Positions 1-8,798 of a stretch of DNA of 64,000 nucleotides are shown piece after piece. A program made the translations under genes and the position numbers. Position 1 is the stretch's first letter. The number at the start of each line of letters is the position of its first letter. The stretch lies in assembly GCA_963742725.1 (NCBI GenBank), contig CAVUMX010000001.1:806001-870000 (forward strand). Reading direction: 5' to 3'. This DNA is from CAVVAL01 sp963742725. GTDB lineage: Bacteria; Actinomycetota; Actinomycetes; Mycobacteriales; Cryptosporangiaceae. Under the pieces are notes generated by a model. The model was not told the origin of the DNA, did not search any database, and saw only the letters and a list, made by a program, of their open reading frames with translations.

Positions 1-2901
1 CTCCCACCGGTACGAGACGCCGCCCGACCTGGCGCCCGTGAAGGCGGCGGTCACCGCCCTGTTCTGGACGGCCACGGACGTCGCGGTCGGCGCGGGCGTC
101 GCGGCACCGCCCTGGTACGTGACCCGGATCAGCTTCTGGTTGGCGTGCAGGGTGAAGAAGCCGCCGCCGTAGTCGAGCATGTACAGCGCGCCGTCCTTGC
201 CGAACTTCGCGTCCATCCAGCTCTGCAGCCGGTCGTCGCCGGGGCCGCCGGGGATGATCGCCCGCAGCGACTCGCCGAAAGCCGGCGGAGCCTGCCGGGG
301 TACGCCGGCCGGATCGACGGTGACGGCGACCCGGTTCACCGAGTTGGTCTCGTCCCCGATGAACCACTTGTCGTTCCAGTAGGCCGGCCAGGCGACGCCG
401 CTGCCGGCGTCGACGAGCTGGCGGTGGTACGTCGGCCCGGACATGATCGCCTGCCCGCCGCCACGCAGGTACGGCTGCGTGTAGATGGCGTCGGCGGCGA
501 CGTACGTCGGTACCCCGCTGCCGTCCGATCGCGGCGGGAAGACGGGTCCGCCGCCGGCCGGCGCGTACCAGATCATGTTGTCCCGCACCGGCGGCAGGTC
601 GACGAGGCCGGTGTTACGCGGTGAGTTGTTCTTGGGGTTGTCGCAGTCGTACCAGCCGGTCAGCACCGTGGCGTCGGTGTTGCTGCGGTCCCGGTACGGC
701 TGCCGGTTGCCCATGCAGTACGGCCAGCCCTGGTTGCCCGCCGACGTGATGATCGTGGCGGTCTCGTACTTGGCCGGACCCAGCTCCGGACTGGGATTCG
801 ACGCGTCCGGGCCGACCCATCCGGCGGTGAGCCACTGGCGTACCGGGTCGATGTCCAGCCTGGCGATGTTGCGGACGCCCATCACGTAGATCTCCGGCCG
901 CGTCTTGTCCGTGCCCGGCGGGAACAGGTTGCCGGCGGGGATCGTGTAGGTGCCGTCGGGCTCCGGGTGGATCCGGATGATCTTGCCGTTCAGGTCGTTG
1001 GTGTTGCCGGCCGTGCGGCGGGCGTCCTGGAACGAGACGCCCTGGTACTCCTGCGTCCAGTTGTTGCCGGAGTACCCGCTGGATCCGCCGGAGGAGTTGC
1101 TGTCACCCGAACCGACGTACAGGTTGCCCTTGTTGTCGAAGGCCATCCCGCCGCCGGCGTGGCAGCAGCTGTGGATCTGCGCCGGCCAGCGCAGCACGTC
1201 CTTGCGGGTGGCCTGGTCGATCGTCTGGTTGGCCCGGTCGTAGGTGAACCGCGAGACCGTGCGCTGCCCGATCCGCTTGTCGCGGTCGATCGACTCGTGC
1301 GGCATCCAGTAGACGTAGAGCCAGCTGTTCTCGGCGAAGTTCGGGTCGGGCGCGATGCCGAGCAGGCCCTCCTCGTTCTTCACCAGTTCGCTGCCGCTGC
1401 CCCGGTTGCCCATGACCCGCAGCGTGGTCAGCAGCCTGACCTGCTTGGTGGACGGGTTGTAGGAGTGGATGGTGCCGCAGCCGAGGCCCACGTTCGGGTT
1501 GGTCCAGTCGACGACCGGCCCGGTCGGGCAGGCGGCCCGGCTGACGTAGAAGACGGTGCCGTCCGGTGCCACGGTGAGTCCGTGCGGCTCGCCGATCTGG
1601 TCCAGTTCGCCCGCCTTGTTGGCGGCGGTGAGCCGCTCGATCCGGTAGTTGGCGGCGATGGTGGCCTGGCAGTCACCGCGCAGGACACCGGTGGTCCACT
1701 TGAGCGCTCCGGTGAGGTGCTTGCGGAACGCGTCCTCGTCGTAGCTGCCCGCGGTGTGGCCCATGCCGGTGTAGAAGGACCGGCCGCCGTCGAAGTCCCG
1801 GCACCACGACACCGGGTGGAACGGCCCGTTGGCGCCCGGTCCGGGCGCGTAGAAGCGCTCCTCGACCTGCGCGACCGTGTGCACCGAGGCGATCGGGTTC
1901 GGGTCCCAGTTGTACCAGCGGTCGGATCGCTTGACCGTCAGCGGCAACGTCCTGGTCGCCGGGTGCTGGCGGTCGAGGATGTCCACGACCGCCTCGTTGA
2001 CGGCCGGCGGCTCCGGCGTCGTCGTGGAGCCCGTGAACAGGCGCAGGTCGGCGAGCTGGAGCAGCGGATCGCCGCTGTTGGCCGTGATGTCCAGGCGGTA
2101 GTGCTTGTACTCGGCCGGCGTGGCGACGTCGAACCGGCGGGTCTGGAACCGTTCGGCGAACACCTGTCCGGTACGGCGGTCCACATCGGACCACGTCTCG
2201 CCGTCCGCGGATCCCTGGAGGGTCCAGTCCTTCGGGTCGCGGGCAGCCGCGTCGTTGGCGGACGTGAGCGCGTAGCTGGTGACCGTCCGAGGGGCACTCA
2301 GCGCGTACGCCGCCCAGCCGGTCGGGGCGCGGGCCAGCCACTTGGTGGCCGGGTCGCCGTCGGTCAGCTTCTCCTTGGTCTCGCCGGGCGGGTTCTCCGC
2401 ACTCGCGGTCACCGCGGCGACCGGTTCGGCGATCGGGATGGCGCCGGCCGGCCGGGTGCCGATCAGGCCGGTGAACCACGTGGAGTCGACCTGCGCCTTG
2501 GCGGCGTCGGCGATGCCGAGGAAACCGCCGCCGGCCTTCACGTAGGTCTGCAGCGCCGCTTCCTGGTCACGGTTGAGCACGGCGCCGGTCGCGGACAGGA
2601 ACACCACGGCGCGGTACTGGGCAAGTCCGGCGGCGGTGAACACCGCAGGGTCCGTCGCCTCGGTGACGGTCATGCCGTTGGCCTGGCCGAGATCCTTGAC
2701 GGCCTGGGTCGCGCGGGCGACCGGGTCCTGCTGCTCGGCGGCAGGGCCGTGGAAGACGAGTACCGACAACTGGGCTCTTGGTGCGGCGGCCGCCACGGCG
2801 GGCGCCGCCGGGGGCGTCAGGCCGGCAACGACGATCGCGGCGGCGGCGAGGGCTCGGCATAACCCCTGGTGTCCGCCGCCGATGGAAGACTCTCGCCTCA
2901 T
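1..2901 (-). CDS. Secreted ThuA / PQQ-type sugar dehydrogenase protein (C-terminus cut by window)
   Basis: The reading frame runs from an ATG at 2901 (GGAG upstream) to the left edge with 967 codons and no stop, so the C-terminus is missing. Residues 1-43 are a signal peptide. A ThuA-like (glutamine amidotransferase-fold) domain occupies about 46-155 and resumes at about 290-405. Between the two parts, about 160-290 looks like an F5/8C (discoidin) carbohydrate-binding domain inserted in the fold. About 415-930 is a soluble glucose/sorbosone dehydrogenase beta-propeller (EPHGLTVAPDG, GDSNSSGG). The visible end looks like the start of a PKD-type domain. Similar large proteins in actinomycetes oxidise or bind extracellular sugars; the substrate is not predictable. 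The multicopper oxidase gene lies 33 bases upstream on the same strand. Confidence 0.85.
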   Translation of the reverse strand, partial: MRRESSIGGGHQGLCRALAAAAIVVAGLTPPAAPAVAAAAPRAQLSVLVFHGPAAEQQDPVARATQAVKDLGQANGMTVTEATDPAVFTAAGLAQYRAVVFLSATGAVLNRDQEAALQTYVKAGGGFLGIADAAKAQVDSTWFTGLIGTRPAGAIPIAEPVAAVTASAENPPGETKEKLTDGDPATKWLARAPTGWAAYALSAPRTVTSYALTSANDAAARDPKDWTLQGSADGETWSDVDRRTGQVFAERFQTRRFDVATPAEYKHYRLDITANSGDPLLQLADLRLFTGSTTTPEPPAVNEAVVDILDRQHPATRTLPLTVKRSDRWYNWDPNPIASVHTVAQVEERFYAPGPGANGPFHPVSWCRDFDGGRSFYTGMGHTAGSYDEDAFRKHLTGALKWTTGVLRGDCQATIAANYRIERLTAANKAGELDQIGEPHGLTVAPDGTVFYVSRAACPTGPVVDWTNPNVGLGCGTIHSYNPSTKQVRLLTTLRVMGNRGSGSELVKNEEGLLGIAPDPNFAENSWLYVYWMPHESIDRDKRIGQRTVSRFTYDRANQTIDQATRKDVLRWPAQIHSCCHAGGGMAFDNKGNLYVGSGDSNSSGGSSGYSGNNWTQEYQGVSFQDARRTAGNTNDLNGKIIRIHPEPDGTYTIPAGNLFPPGTDKTRPEIYVMGVRNIARLDIDPVRQWLTAGWVGPDASNPSPELGPAKYETATIITSAGNQGWPYCMGNRQPYRDRSNTDATVLTGWYDCDNPKNNSPRNTGLVDLPPVRDNMIWYAPAGGGPVFPPRSDGSGVPTYVAADAIYTQPYLRGGGQAIMSGPTYHRQLVDAGSGVAWPAYWNDKWFIGDETNSVNRVAVTVDPAGVPRQAPPAFGESLRAIIPGGPGDDRLQSWMDAKFGKDGALYMLDYGGGFFTLHANQKLIRVTYQGGAATPAPTATSVAVQNRAVTAAFTGARSGGVSYRWE

Positions 2902-2934
2902 CCCGAGCTCCTTCGTGGTAGGTCCCGCCGTGCG

Positions 2935-3921
2935 TCAGTGGTGCTCTGCGTGGGGGTGGTGGCCCCGGAAACGGTGGATGGCCTCCTCGGCGCCGGCCGG
3001 CATGCTGCCGTCCGCGTTGCGGACGAGAAAGAGCCCGACCATGCCGCCGTCGGAGTGGAACTGCACGTGGCAGTGGTACATCCACACCCCCGGACCGACG
3101 CCCTCACCGGCCAGCACCTGGAAACCGAACGAACTCCCCGGGTTCAGGTCCTTGGTGTCGATGACCGCGCTGGGATCACCCGGGCCTTCCAACATGCCGG
3201 TGCGGTTGTCCACCCACCGGTGCGCGTGCAGGTGGAAGGTGTGGAACATGGCGCCGTGGCCGATGGCGATCCACTCGACCCGCTGGCCGAGGTTGGCTTC
3301 GAACATCGGCGTGTGGGGCGCCGTCTTGTTGTTGATGAGCATGTCGTTGAACACGACCGTGAACTGCTTCTCCGGCAGGATGTCGCCGCGGCGGCGGACG
3401 ATCAGCGCGCCGTAGAGTCCTTTGGCCACGCCGCCCGTGCCGTGATCGGTGCCCATCGCGTGGTCGTGGTAGTGCCAGTAACCGGCGCTGCCCGGCATGA
3501 AGCGGCGGCCCGACGCGGCGAACATCTCCCGGGACCGCCAGACGTAGGTCCTGGTCTCACCGGGGTTGTTGAAGGAGGCGTTGAGCGGGCTGCCGTCGGA
3601 GTCGGTGGTGTAGTCGACCCCGTGCGCGTGGATGGACAGTCGCTGGTTCGTCGTGTTGACCAGGGTGATTTCGAGGGTGTCGCCCTCCCACATCTCCAGG
3701 ACCGGTCCCGGCACAGTCGCTTGGCCGGGGCTCAAGCCATAGCCGAAGAGGCCGCCGGGTAACGCCTCGGCGTAGAGGGTGATCCGTCGGGACGCGCCGG
3801 CCCTCGCAGGTGCCGGACTGCCCGCGAAGGTCGAGCCGATCCCGATCGCCGGTACGGCAAGTCCTAACGCGCCGGCGGTCATCAAGGATCGGCGGGACAG
3901 CGGGAGCCGGTCGTCGTCCAT
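2935..3921 (-). CDS. Two-domain multicopper oxidase (small laccase type), Tat-exported
   Basis: 328 residues, the size of the trimeric two-domain laccases of Streptomyces. The copper-ligand motifs are all present: HAHG, HYHDHAMG, HTFHLHAHRW and the C-terminal YHCHVQFHSDGGM, which supplies the Cys and His ligands of the type 1 and trinuclear sites. The N-terminus carries a twin-arginine signal (SRRSLM followed by a hydrophobic stretch and an Ala-rich cleavage region), as expected for a cofactor-loaded exported oxidase. The ATG at 3921 is chosen because it gives this signal and has GGAG upstream; an open frame extends further upstream but without family similarity. Substrates are probably phenols or metal ions. 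It lies 33 bases before the ThuA protein gene and may be cotranscribed with it. Confidence 0.92.
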   Translation of the reverse strand: MDDDRLPLSRRSLMTAGALGLAVPAIGIGSTFAGSPAPARAGASRRITLYAEALPGGLFGYGLSPGQATVPGPVLEMWEGDTLEITLVNTTNQRLSIHAHGVDYTTDSDGSPLNASFNNPGETRTYVWRSREMFAASGRRFMPGSAGYWHYHDHAMGTDHGTGGVAKGLYGALIVRRRGDILPEKQFTVVFNDMLINNKTAPHTPMFEANLGQRVEWIAIGHGAMFHTFHLHAHRWVDNRTGMLEGPGDPSAVIDTKDLNPGSSFGFQVLAGEGVGPGVWMYHCHVQFHSDGGMVGLFLVRNADGSMPAGAEEAIHRFRGHHPHAEHH

Positions 3922-4287
3922 GCGTCTCCGTCCACAGTCAAAGCGCATCGCGCCGCTGTTCGAGGCCGTAGCTGCAAGGGGTACTTTTGCTCGTGAAAGC
4001 AAAACTTTCGTCGTATAGGGGCAACTTAGGTCCTTGATCGATGTAAGTAAAGATTTCGGACGCCGCGAATCCGGATAAACACCTACGAGACGGCACCCAC
4101 TCGCTCTGGCTCGGGCCACGGGAACCGACGCCTGCGGACGTCCTGACCAGCACATTTCTCGAACGACATCCCTGCGGCCATCGGGTCCGAGCGTCACGTC
4201 AAGGTCACCGGCCGGATTTCCGCTGCGAAATTTCGGGCGCTGGAGTAGACACACTGATCAACGCCACCTCTACGCGCCGGAGCGGCC
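3922..4287. other. Intergenic region between multicopper oxidase and HTH gene
   Basis: 366 bases between divergent genes, so it should hold both promoters. It is locally less GC-rich than the genes around it. At 3985-4004 there is an inverted repeat (TTTTGCT, 6-base spacer, AGCAAAA) that could be an operator or leader hairpin for the oxidase. No coding frame with family similarity was found. Confidence 0.5.
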
Positions 4288-5217
4288 ATGCCGGACACGA
4301 CCAAGCCGGACACGACCAAGCCGGACACGACCAAGCCGACGCTCGACACCGTGCTGGCCATCGGCCCGTTCGACGTGGCCCTCCAGGCGGCCGTCCGCGC
4401 CCGTGGCCTCACCCTCGACCGGTTACGCGCACACCTGGCCCGTCGCGGCGTACCGGTGGCGCTGTCCACCCTCAGCGACTGGCAACACGGCAAGTACCGG
4501 CCGGCGGCCGCCGGTTCACTGCGGACCGTGCAGGCGCTCGAAGACATCCTCCGCCTGCGCCCAGGGACGCTGGTCGAACTGGTCGCCGCGCCGGCCGCCC
4601 ACGACCGGCGCCGTGGCCTGGACGACCGGTCCGGCGACCTGGCCCGCCTGCTCGACCGGATTCCCGGTGCCTGCGCCACCACCCTGTCCGACATGGTCAG
4701 TGACCATCAGGCGTACACCATCGGACCGGACGGCCGGCTCGCCAGCCTCTGGTGCCGGAAGGTGATCCGGGCCCGTGCCGACGGTGTCGAGCGGTACGTG
4801 CTGCGCTACTTCGGCGACCCCGGATGCGACGCCGACCAGGTCACCGTGCGGCCGCTGCTCAACTGCCAGACAGTCCAGGTCGTCCGGGCCACCGGCATCG
4901 TCGTCGCGGAACTCGAGTTCGGCCAGCGGCTCCGCGCCGGCGACGCCTGGGTGTTCGAGTTCGAGATCACCGACCCGACCGGGGAGCCGACCACCGAGTG
5001 CGCGCACGGGTTCCGGATGCGCGACGAGCAGTACCTGATGGAGGTCCGCTTCGATCCAGCGGCGCTACCGGTCGACTGCCACAGCTTCGCGCAGACCGAC
5101 CTGTACGAGCGCCGGCAGCGCACCGGCGACCTGGTACTCAACCGGCACCACGCGGTGCACCTGCTGACCGGCGGACTCAGCAGCGGCGTGGTCGGCATCG
5201 GCTGGCGCTGGCCCTGA
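4288..5217 (+). CDS. Helix-turn-helix protein with tandem-repeat N-terminus
   Basis: 309 residues. It starts with three copies of the pentapeptide PDTTK. Residues about 20-95 form a helical XRE-like DNA-binding domain (TLDRLRAHL, STLSDWQHGKYRPA). The remaining 200 residues look beta-rich, with conserved-looking Cys and aromatic positions, and I cannot assign them. The ATG at 4288 has GGAG six bases upstream. Proteins with this layout occur in actinomycetes and are annotated as HTH proteins of unknown function. It is transcribed divergently from the multicopper oxidase and may regulate it, but nothing in the sequence proves this. Confidence 0.75.
   Translation: MPDTTKPDTTKPDTTKPTLDTVLAIGPFDVALQAAVRARGLTLDRLRAHLARRGVPVALSTLSDWQHGKYRPAAAGSLRTVQALEDILRLRPGTLVELVAAPAAHDRRRGLDDRSGDLARLLDRIPGACATTLSDMVSDHQAYTIGPDGRLASLWCRKVIRARADGVERYVLRYFGDPGCDADQVTVRPLLNCQTVQVVRATGIVVAELEFGQRLRAGDAWVFEFEITDPTGEPTTECAHGFRMRDEQYLMEVRFDPAALPVDCHSFAQTDLYERRQRTGDLVLNRHHAVHLLTGGLSSGVVGIGWRWP
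4291..4335 (+). repeat. Three perfect 15-bp tandem repeats inside the HTH gene
   Basis: The unit CCGGACACGACCAAG is repeated three times (4291, 4306, 4321) and encodes PDTTK three times directly after the start codon. It stays in frame, so copy-number change would lengthen or shorten the N-terminal tail without frameshift. Confidence 0.95.
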
Positions 5218-5244
5218 ACGGCCACCGCGCCTGGGGTCCGACCG

Positions 5245-5271
5245 TGCCGGGGTGAGCTGGTCACCCCGGCA
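5245..5271. terminator. Bidirectional terminator hairpin
   Basis: Perfect 11-bp stem (TGCCGGGGTGA with TCACCCCGGCA) and a 5-base loop. It lies between the convergent HTH gene (ends 5217) and M28 peptidase gene (ends 5288). There is no T-tract, as is usual in high-GC actinomycetes. Confidence 0.8.
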
Positions 5272-5287
5272 GGATCAGAACACCGGG

Positions 5288-6898
5288 CTACGACTGGGAG
5301 GGGCCGGGGCCGTGCCCGCCATCCTCAGAGCCGAAGGTGCCTTCCGGGCCGGCGGGTGCCGGCAGGTTGACCGGCGGACCTGGCACGTTCTTGCCGGGGA
5401 CGCCGTTGACCGACTGGGTCGAGAACGCGAACGTGAGTTGCGCGAACGCGATCAGGTCGCTGTTCACATCGAGCGCGTGCAGGTCGACATTGTCGGAGGT
5501 GTCGCACGCGAGGTGGTAGCACGGGTCGAACTGCGCTCCGGTCGTACCGCCCCAGATCGCCTGCTGTTCGGCGGTCTTCAGCACTTCGGCCCCGGTGAAC
5601 AGCCCGCCGGACGGGATGCCGGCTTCGATGAACGCCTGGTAGTCGCTGCGCCCGGAGAACTCGGTGTCGTCGTACGGTTCGCCTCGCAGCGTGTAGTACG
5701 ACTCGTACAGGTCCTCGATCGCCGTCGAGCCGGGAGGCACCGGTACGGGCGCTTCGAACGTCGACTCGTCCGCGTCGTACACCATGAAGATGTAGTTCGG
5801 CGAACCGACCATGTCGTAGTTCATGTACAGCGCGATCCGGTCCCGTTCGGCCTGCGCCAGTCCGTCGACGTACGCGGTGGAACCGATCAGGCCTTCCTCC
5901 TCGGCGCCCCACCACGCGAATCGGACCGTGTTGACGGGCTTGACCTTGGCCATCATCAGCGCCGTCTCCAGGATGGCCGCCGAGCCGGAACCGTTGTCGT
6001 TGATTCCCGGTCCCTCGGTCACGCTGTCGAGGTGCGCACCGGCCATCACGACGTTGCCGTTGTTGGTGCCGGGCAGTTCCGCGAGGACGTTGACATCCGT
6101 GCGGGTTTCCGGTTCGAGCACCCGGACATGGGCGGTCGAACCGGCCTGGGCGAGCGCGGCGCCGTCGGCGAAGCTGGCGCCGACGACCGGGATGCCGACA
6201 TCGGCGGGTTCGAGCGTTCCGAGGACCACGCCTTCACGCGTCGGGTCGTTGCCCTGGTTGAAGATGACGACCGCTTCGGCGCCGGCGGCCTCGGCATTCA
6301 GGGCCTTGTCCGCGAAGAAGCAGACTCCGCGCTGGATCAACGCGATGTCGTTCGGTCCGCTGAAGTCCAGCCCGGCGAAGTCGGACGCCTCGCAGCCACT
6401 GGTCGTAGCCCGCGGCGGGACGAGGTTGATGTCGACCGGGATCACGGAGCCGGTGACGTCGCCTGCCGGGCTGCCGGTGAAGACGCTCGTCTCGTAGACC
6501 TCGTCCACCGGGGTGAGCTGCCGCAGCAGAGCCGGGAACACGAACTGGAACTGGAACTCGTCGAGCGTCACGTCGTAGCCGGCGTCCTCCAGCAGGCCGA
6601 CGACGTAGTCGACGCTGTCCGCGTAGCCAGCGGTGCCAGCGGCCCGGGTTCCTGGGTAGAACGGATCGTCGTTGCCGTCCGCGATCTTCTGGAACTGCTC
6701 CTGATGCTCCCGTACGCCCGCGAGCGTCACGCACTCCAGGAGCTTGCTGTACGTGTTGTTGGTACGGCGGTCGCACGCGTTACCCGGCGCGGCGAGCGCC
6801 GCCGGTGCCGGCAGCGACACCGCCACGACTAACCCGAGAATCGCCCCCGGAACGATGCGCCTGAGAATCCGTCTCCGCGCCCCCCACTGACTACTCAT
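5288..6898 (-). CDS. Secreted M28 family metallo-aminopeptidase with PA domain
   Basis: 536 residues. Signal peptide 1-37 (Arg-rich start, hydrophobic core, ALAAPG). A protease-associated (PA) domain lies at about 165-260 (DIALIQRGVCFFADKA). The M28 di-zinc catalytic core follows, with candidate ligands and catalytic residues in GAHLDSV (His), NDNGSGS (Asp), WWGAEEEGLIGS (catalytic Glu pair), YDMVG (Asp) and YHLACDT (His). This is the layout of Streptomyces griseus-type aminopeptidases and of Y/S-type peptidases. The start at 6898 has a G-rich Shine-Dalgarno. It would release amino acids from extracellular peptides, consistent with the hydrolase-rich neighbourhood. Confidence 0.93.
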   Translation of the reverse strand: MSSQWGARRRILRRIVPGAILGLVVAVSLPAPAALAAPGNACDRRTNNTYSKLLECVTLAGVREHQEQFQKIADGNDDPFYPGTRAAGTAGYADSVDYVVGLLEDAGYDVTLDEFQFQFVFPALLRQLTPVDEVYETSVFTGSPAGDVTGSVIPVDINLVPPRATTSGCEASDFAGLDFSGPNDIALIQRGVCFFADKALNAEAAGAEAVVIFNQGNDPTREGVVLGTLEPADVGIPVVGASFADGAALAQAGSTAHVRVLEPETRTDVNVLAELPGTNNGNVVMAGAHLDSVTEGPGINDNGSGSAAILETALMMAKVKPVNTVRFAWWGAEEEGLIGSTAYVDGLAQAERDRIALYMNYDMVGSPNYIFMVYDADESTFEAPVPVPPGSTAIEDLYESYYTLRGEPYDDTEFSGRSDYQAFIEAGIPSGGLFTGAEVLKTAEQQAIWGGTTGAQFDPCYHLACDTSDNVDLHALDVNSDLIAFAQLTFAFSTQSVNGVPGKNVPGPPVNLPAPAGPEGTFGSEDGGHGPGPSQS

Positions 6899-7110
6899 CT
6901 CGGACCCCCTTCAGTCCGATCAGGGCGGCCCTTGATACGACCCCCGGGGCCGCCTCACGACCTGGTCACCGTATACGACAATGGCCTCAGGCATCAGCTT
7001 CAGGAAACAGCGTCACCACTAACTGGCGTATTTTCGGGAAATAAAGCCAACCACTATCATTGGGCATCATCCGTGCGGCATGTCCACTTCGGTGGCATTG
7101 GCCCCTCACC

Positions 7111-7129
7111 CGCGACGGTCCCCGTCGCG
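7111..7129 (-). terminator. Hairpin downstream of the chitinase gene
   Basis: Perfect 8-bp stem (CGCGACGG with CCGTCGCG) and a 3-base loop, about 50 bases after the chitinase stop codon on the minus strand. Probably its terminator. Confidence 0.6.
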
Positions 7130-7179
7130 CCACCAAGCTCCGACAATCCGCGCGCTGCACAACCTGCGGCGCCAGCGGG

Positions 7180-8610
7180 TCAGCCGGTGAAGCCCTGGAA
7201 GATGCGCGTGAACTCGTACTGCTGCTGGCTGATGCCGCTGCACGTGGCGTCGGCCACCTTCTTGCCTGGGCACCCTCCGTTGTCGCGGCTGGTCGCCCAG
7301 AAGGTGAGTCGGGCCATGTGCTGCTGGTTGGCGAACGCGACGAGCTTGCGCGCGTCGTCCAGGGTGAAGACCTCGCGCTGGTCGTCGTTCTGGCCGATCA
7401 TCGGCGTCGCGGCGAGCATGCCCCACAGTTGCGCGTCGGTCCGGCCCGGGTACAGGGCCTTGAGCTGCCCGTGCACCTTCCGCAGAGCTTCGATGGACCG
7501 CTCGCCCATCCGGTCGCCGGACGTGCCGTCGTAGAAGTCCATGGTCATCGGGTTGACCACGTCGATCTCGACACCACGGGCGAGCGCCGACTGGAGTACG
7601 TACAGGTTCTCCGCGTTGAAGCCGGCATCGGGGCTGACGCCCAGGGTGTAGGAGACGCGCAGGGTCCGCCCGTTGGCCCTGGCGTTGTCCTGCAGGATCC
7701 GGAGCGCGTCGTTGCGTCGGTCCACGATGGACCGCTCCAGGTTGTTGTGCACATCGCCGTGCTCGGGGTCGAGATCGAGGTGGTCGCTGGCGTAGGCGTC
7801 GAGCACCCGCTGGTAGGCCGCCGCCACCGCCGCGCCGTTCGCGCAGTGGCTGACGAGGTCGTCCGCGTTCCAGCCACCCGAGGAGACGATCACGTCGCCG
7901 CCCATCTCGCGGAGGCTGGCCACGTTGCGCCGCAGGGTGGCGTCGTCCGTCGACCAGATCGGCTGGCAGTTGCCCGTGCCGTTGACGAACCCCAAGCTGA
8001 AGAACTTGTGTCCGGACGCTCGCGCGATGCCGGCCAGATCGTTGCCGATGAACGTCGCCACGTACGGCGCCACGCGGAACTTCGGGCCGGTCGGGCCGCC
8101 ACCGGCCCCATAGATCTCCAGGTCCCACAGCGAATAGCCCCACTGGGTGGCGCGCTGGGTGCCGTAGACGCGCACGTACCTGCCGGTGCCGGACAGGCCG
8201 GTCACGTTGTCGACGCCACCGTCACCGGTGGTGGTGGCGTGGATCTGCCGCCAGGACGTGGCGTCGTCGGAGACCTCGATCCGGTACGCCCTGCCGTACG
8301 CGGCCTCCCAGTTGAGCCTCACCCGGCTGATCGTGGCGGCGGCGCCGAGGTCGACCCGGATCCACTGGGGATCGCTGAACTGGCTGGACCAGCGGGTCGA
8401 CGCGCTGCCGTCGACCGCGTTCGCCGCCGGCAGGCTGGAGTTCTCCACCGACGAAGCCGTCGCGGGCCGGCCACGCGACAGCAGGACCTCCTCGACAGCG
8501 GACGCGGTGTTGCCGCCGGCGAGCGCCGTGTGGCCGCCGGCGAGCACGGACCAGGACGCGGCCACCGCGAGCACAGTTCCGGCGGCTACCCATCGGTGTG
8601 CTCGTGTCAT
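7180..8610 (-). CDS. Secreted GH18 chitinase with F5/8C carbohydrate-binding domain
   Basis: 476 residues. A signal peptide covers about 1-31. An F5/8 type C (discoidin) domain spans about 45-175. The GH18 domain spans about 190-476. The catalytic DxxDxDxE motif is present as DHLDLDPE near residue 277, and the MxMDFYDG motif near 370 is also typical of family 18. The enzyme should hydrolyse chitin or related GlcNAc polymers outside the cell. The ATG at 8610 has GAGGAG upstream. Two copies of a DasR-type operator lie 29 and 51 bases upstream, which supports regulation by aminosugar availability. Confidence 0.93.
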   Translation of the reverse strand: MTRAHRWVAAGTVLAVAASWSVLAGGHTALAGGNTASAVEEVLLSRGRPATASSVENSSLPAANAVDGSASTRWSSQFSDPQWIRVDLGAAATISRVRLNWEAAYGRAYRIEVSDDATSWRQIHATTTGDGGVDNVTGLSGTGRYVRVYGTQRATQWGYSLWDLEIYGAGGGPTGPKFRVAPYVATFIGNDLAGIARASGHKFFSLGFVNGTGNCQPIWSTDDATLRRNVASLREMGGDVIVSSGGWNADDLVSHCANGAAVAAAYQRVLDAYASDHLDLDPEHGDVHNNLERSIVDRRNDALRILQDNARANGRTLRVSYTLGVSPDAGFNAENLYVLQSALARGVEIDVVNPMTMDFYDGTSGDRMGERSIEALRKVHGQLKALYPGRTDAQLWGMLAATPMIGQNDDQREVFTLDDARKLVAFANQQHMARLTFWATSRDNGGCPGKKVADATCSGISQQQYEFTRIFQGFTG

Positions 8611-8638
8611 GGTGGCTCCTCGGGTCCGCGCACCGGCG

Positions 8639-8674
8639 ATGTCTAGACCAATAGTGGGATATGTCTAGACCAAT
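8639..8674 (-). promoter_or_regulatory. Two dre-like (DasR-type) operators upstream of the chitinase
   Basis: The 14-mer ATTGGTCTAGACAT (minus strand) occurs twice, at 8639-8652 and 8661-8674, exactly 22 bp (two helical turns) apart. It matches the core of the known DasR responsive element (ACTGGTCTAGACCAGT consensus) and the direct repeats known in Streptomyces chitinase promoters. The sites are just upstream of the GH18 start codon. DasR itself is not in the window. Confidence 0.85.
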
Positions 8675-8798
8675 CACGATCCGCCGTCAACGCCTGGGCC
8701 GTGGCGACCACGCGGGTCGTCCACTCGATGCCCAATCCGCCAATGGACCGCTAAACTAACTATTCTGGTTCGCGATTAGGTAGTTTGTGGGTGCTGAT

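Noticed and set aside
967..2862. Long plus-strand frame opposite the ThuA/dehydrogenase gene
   Set aside because: Low-complexity antisense translation; the minus frame has a signal peptide and dehydrogenase motifs and stays open to the window edge.
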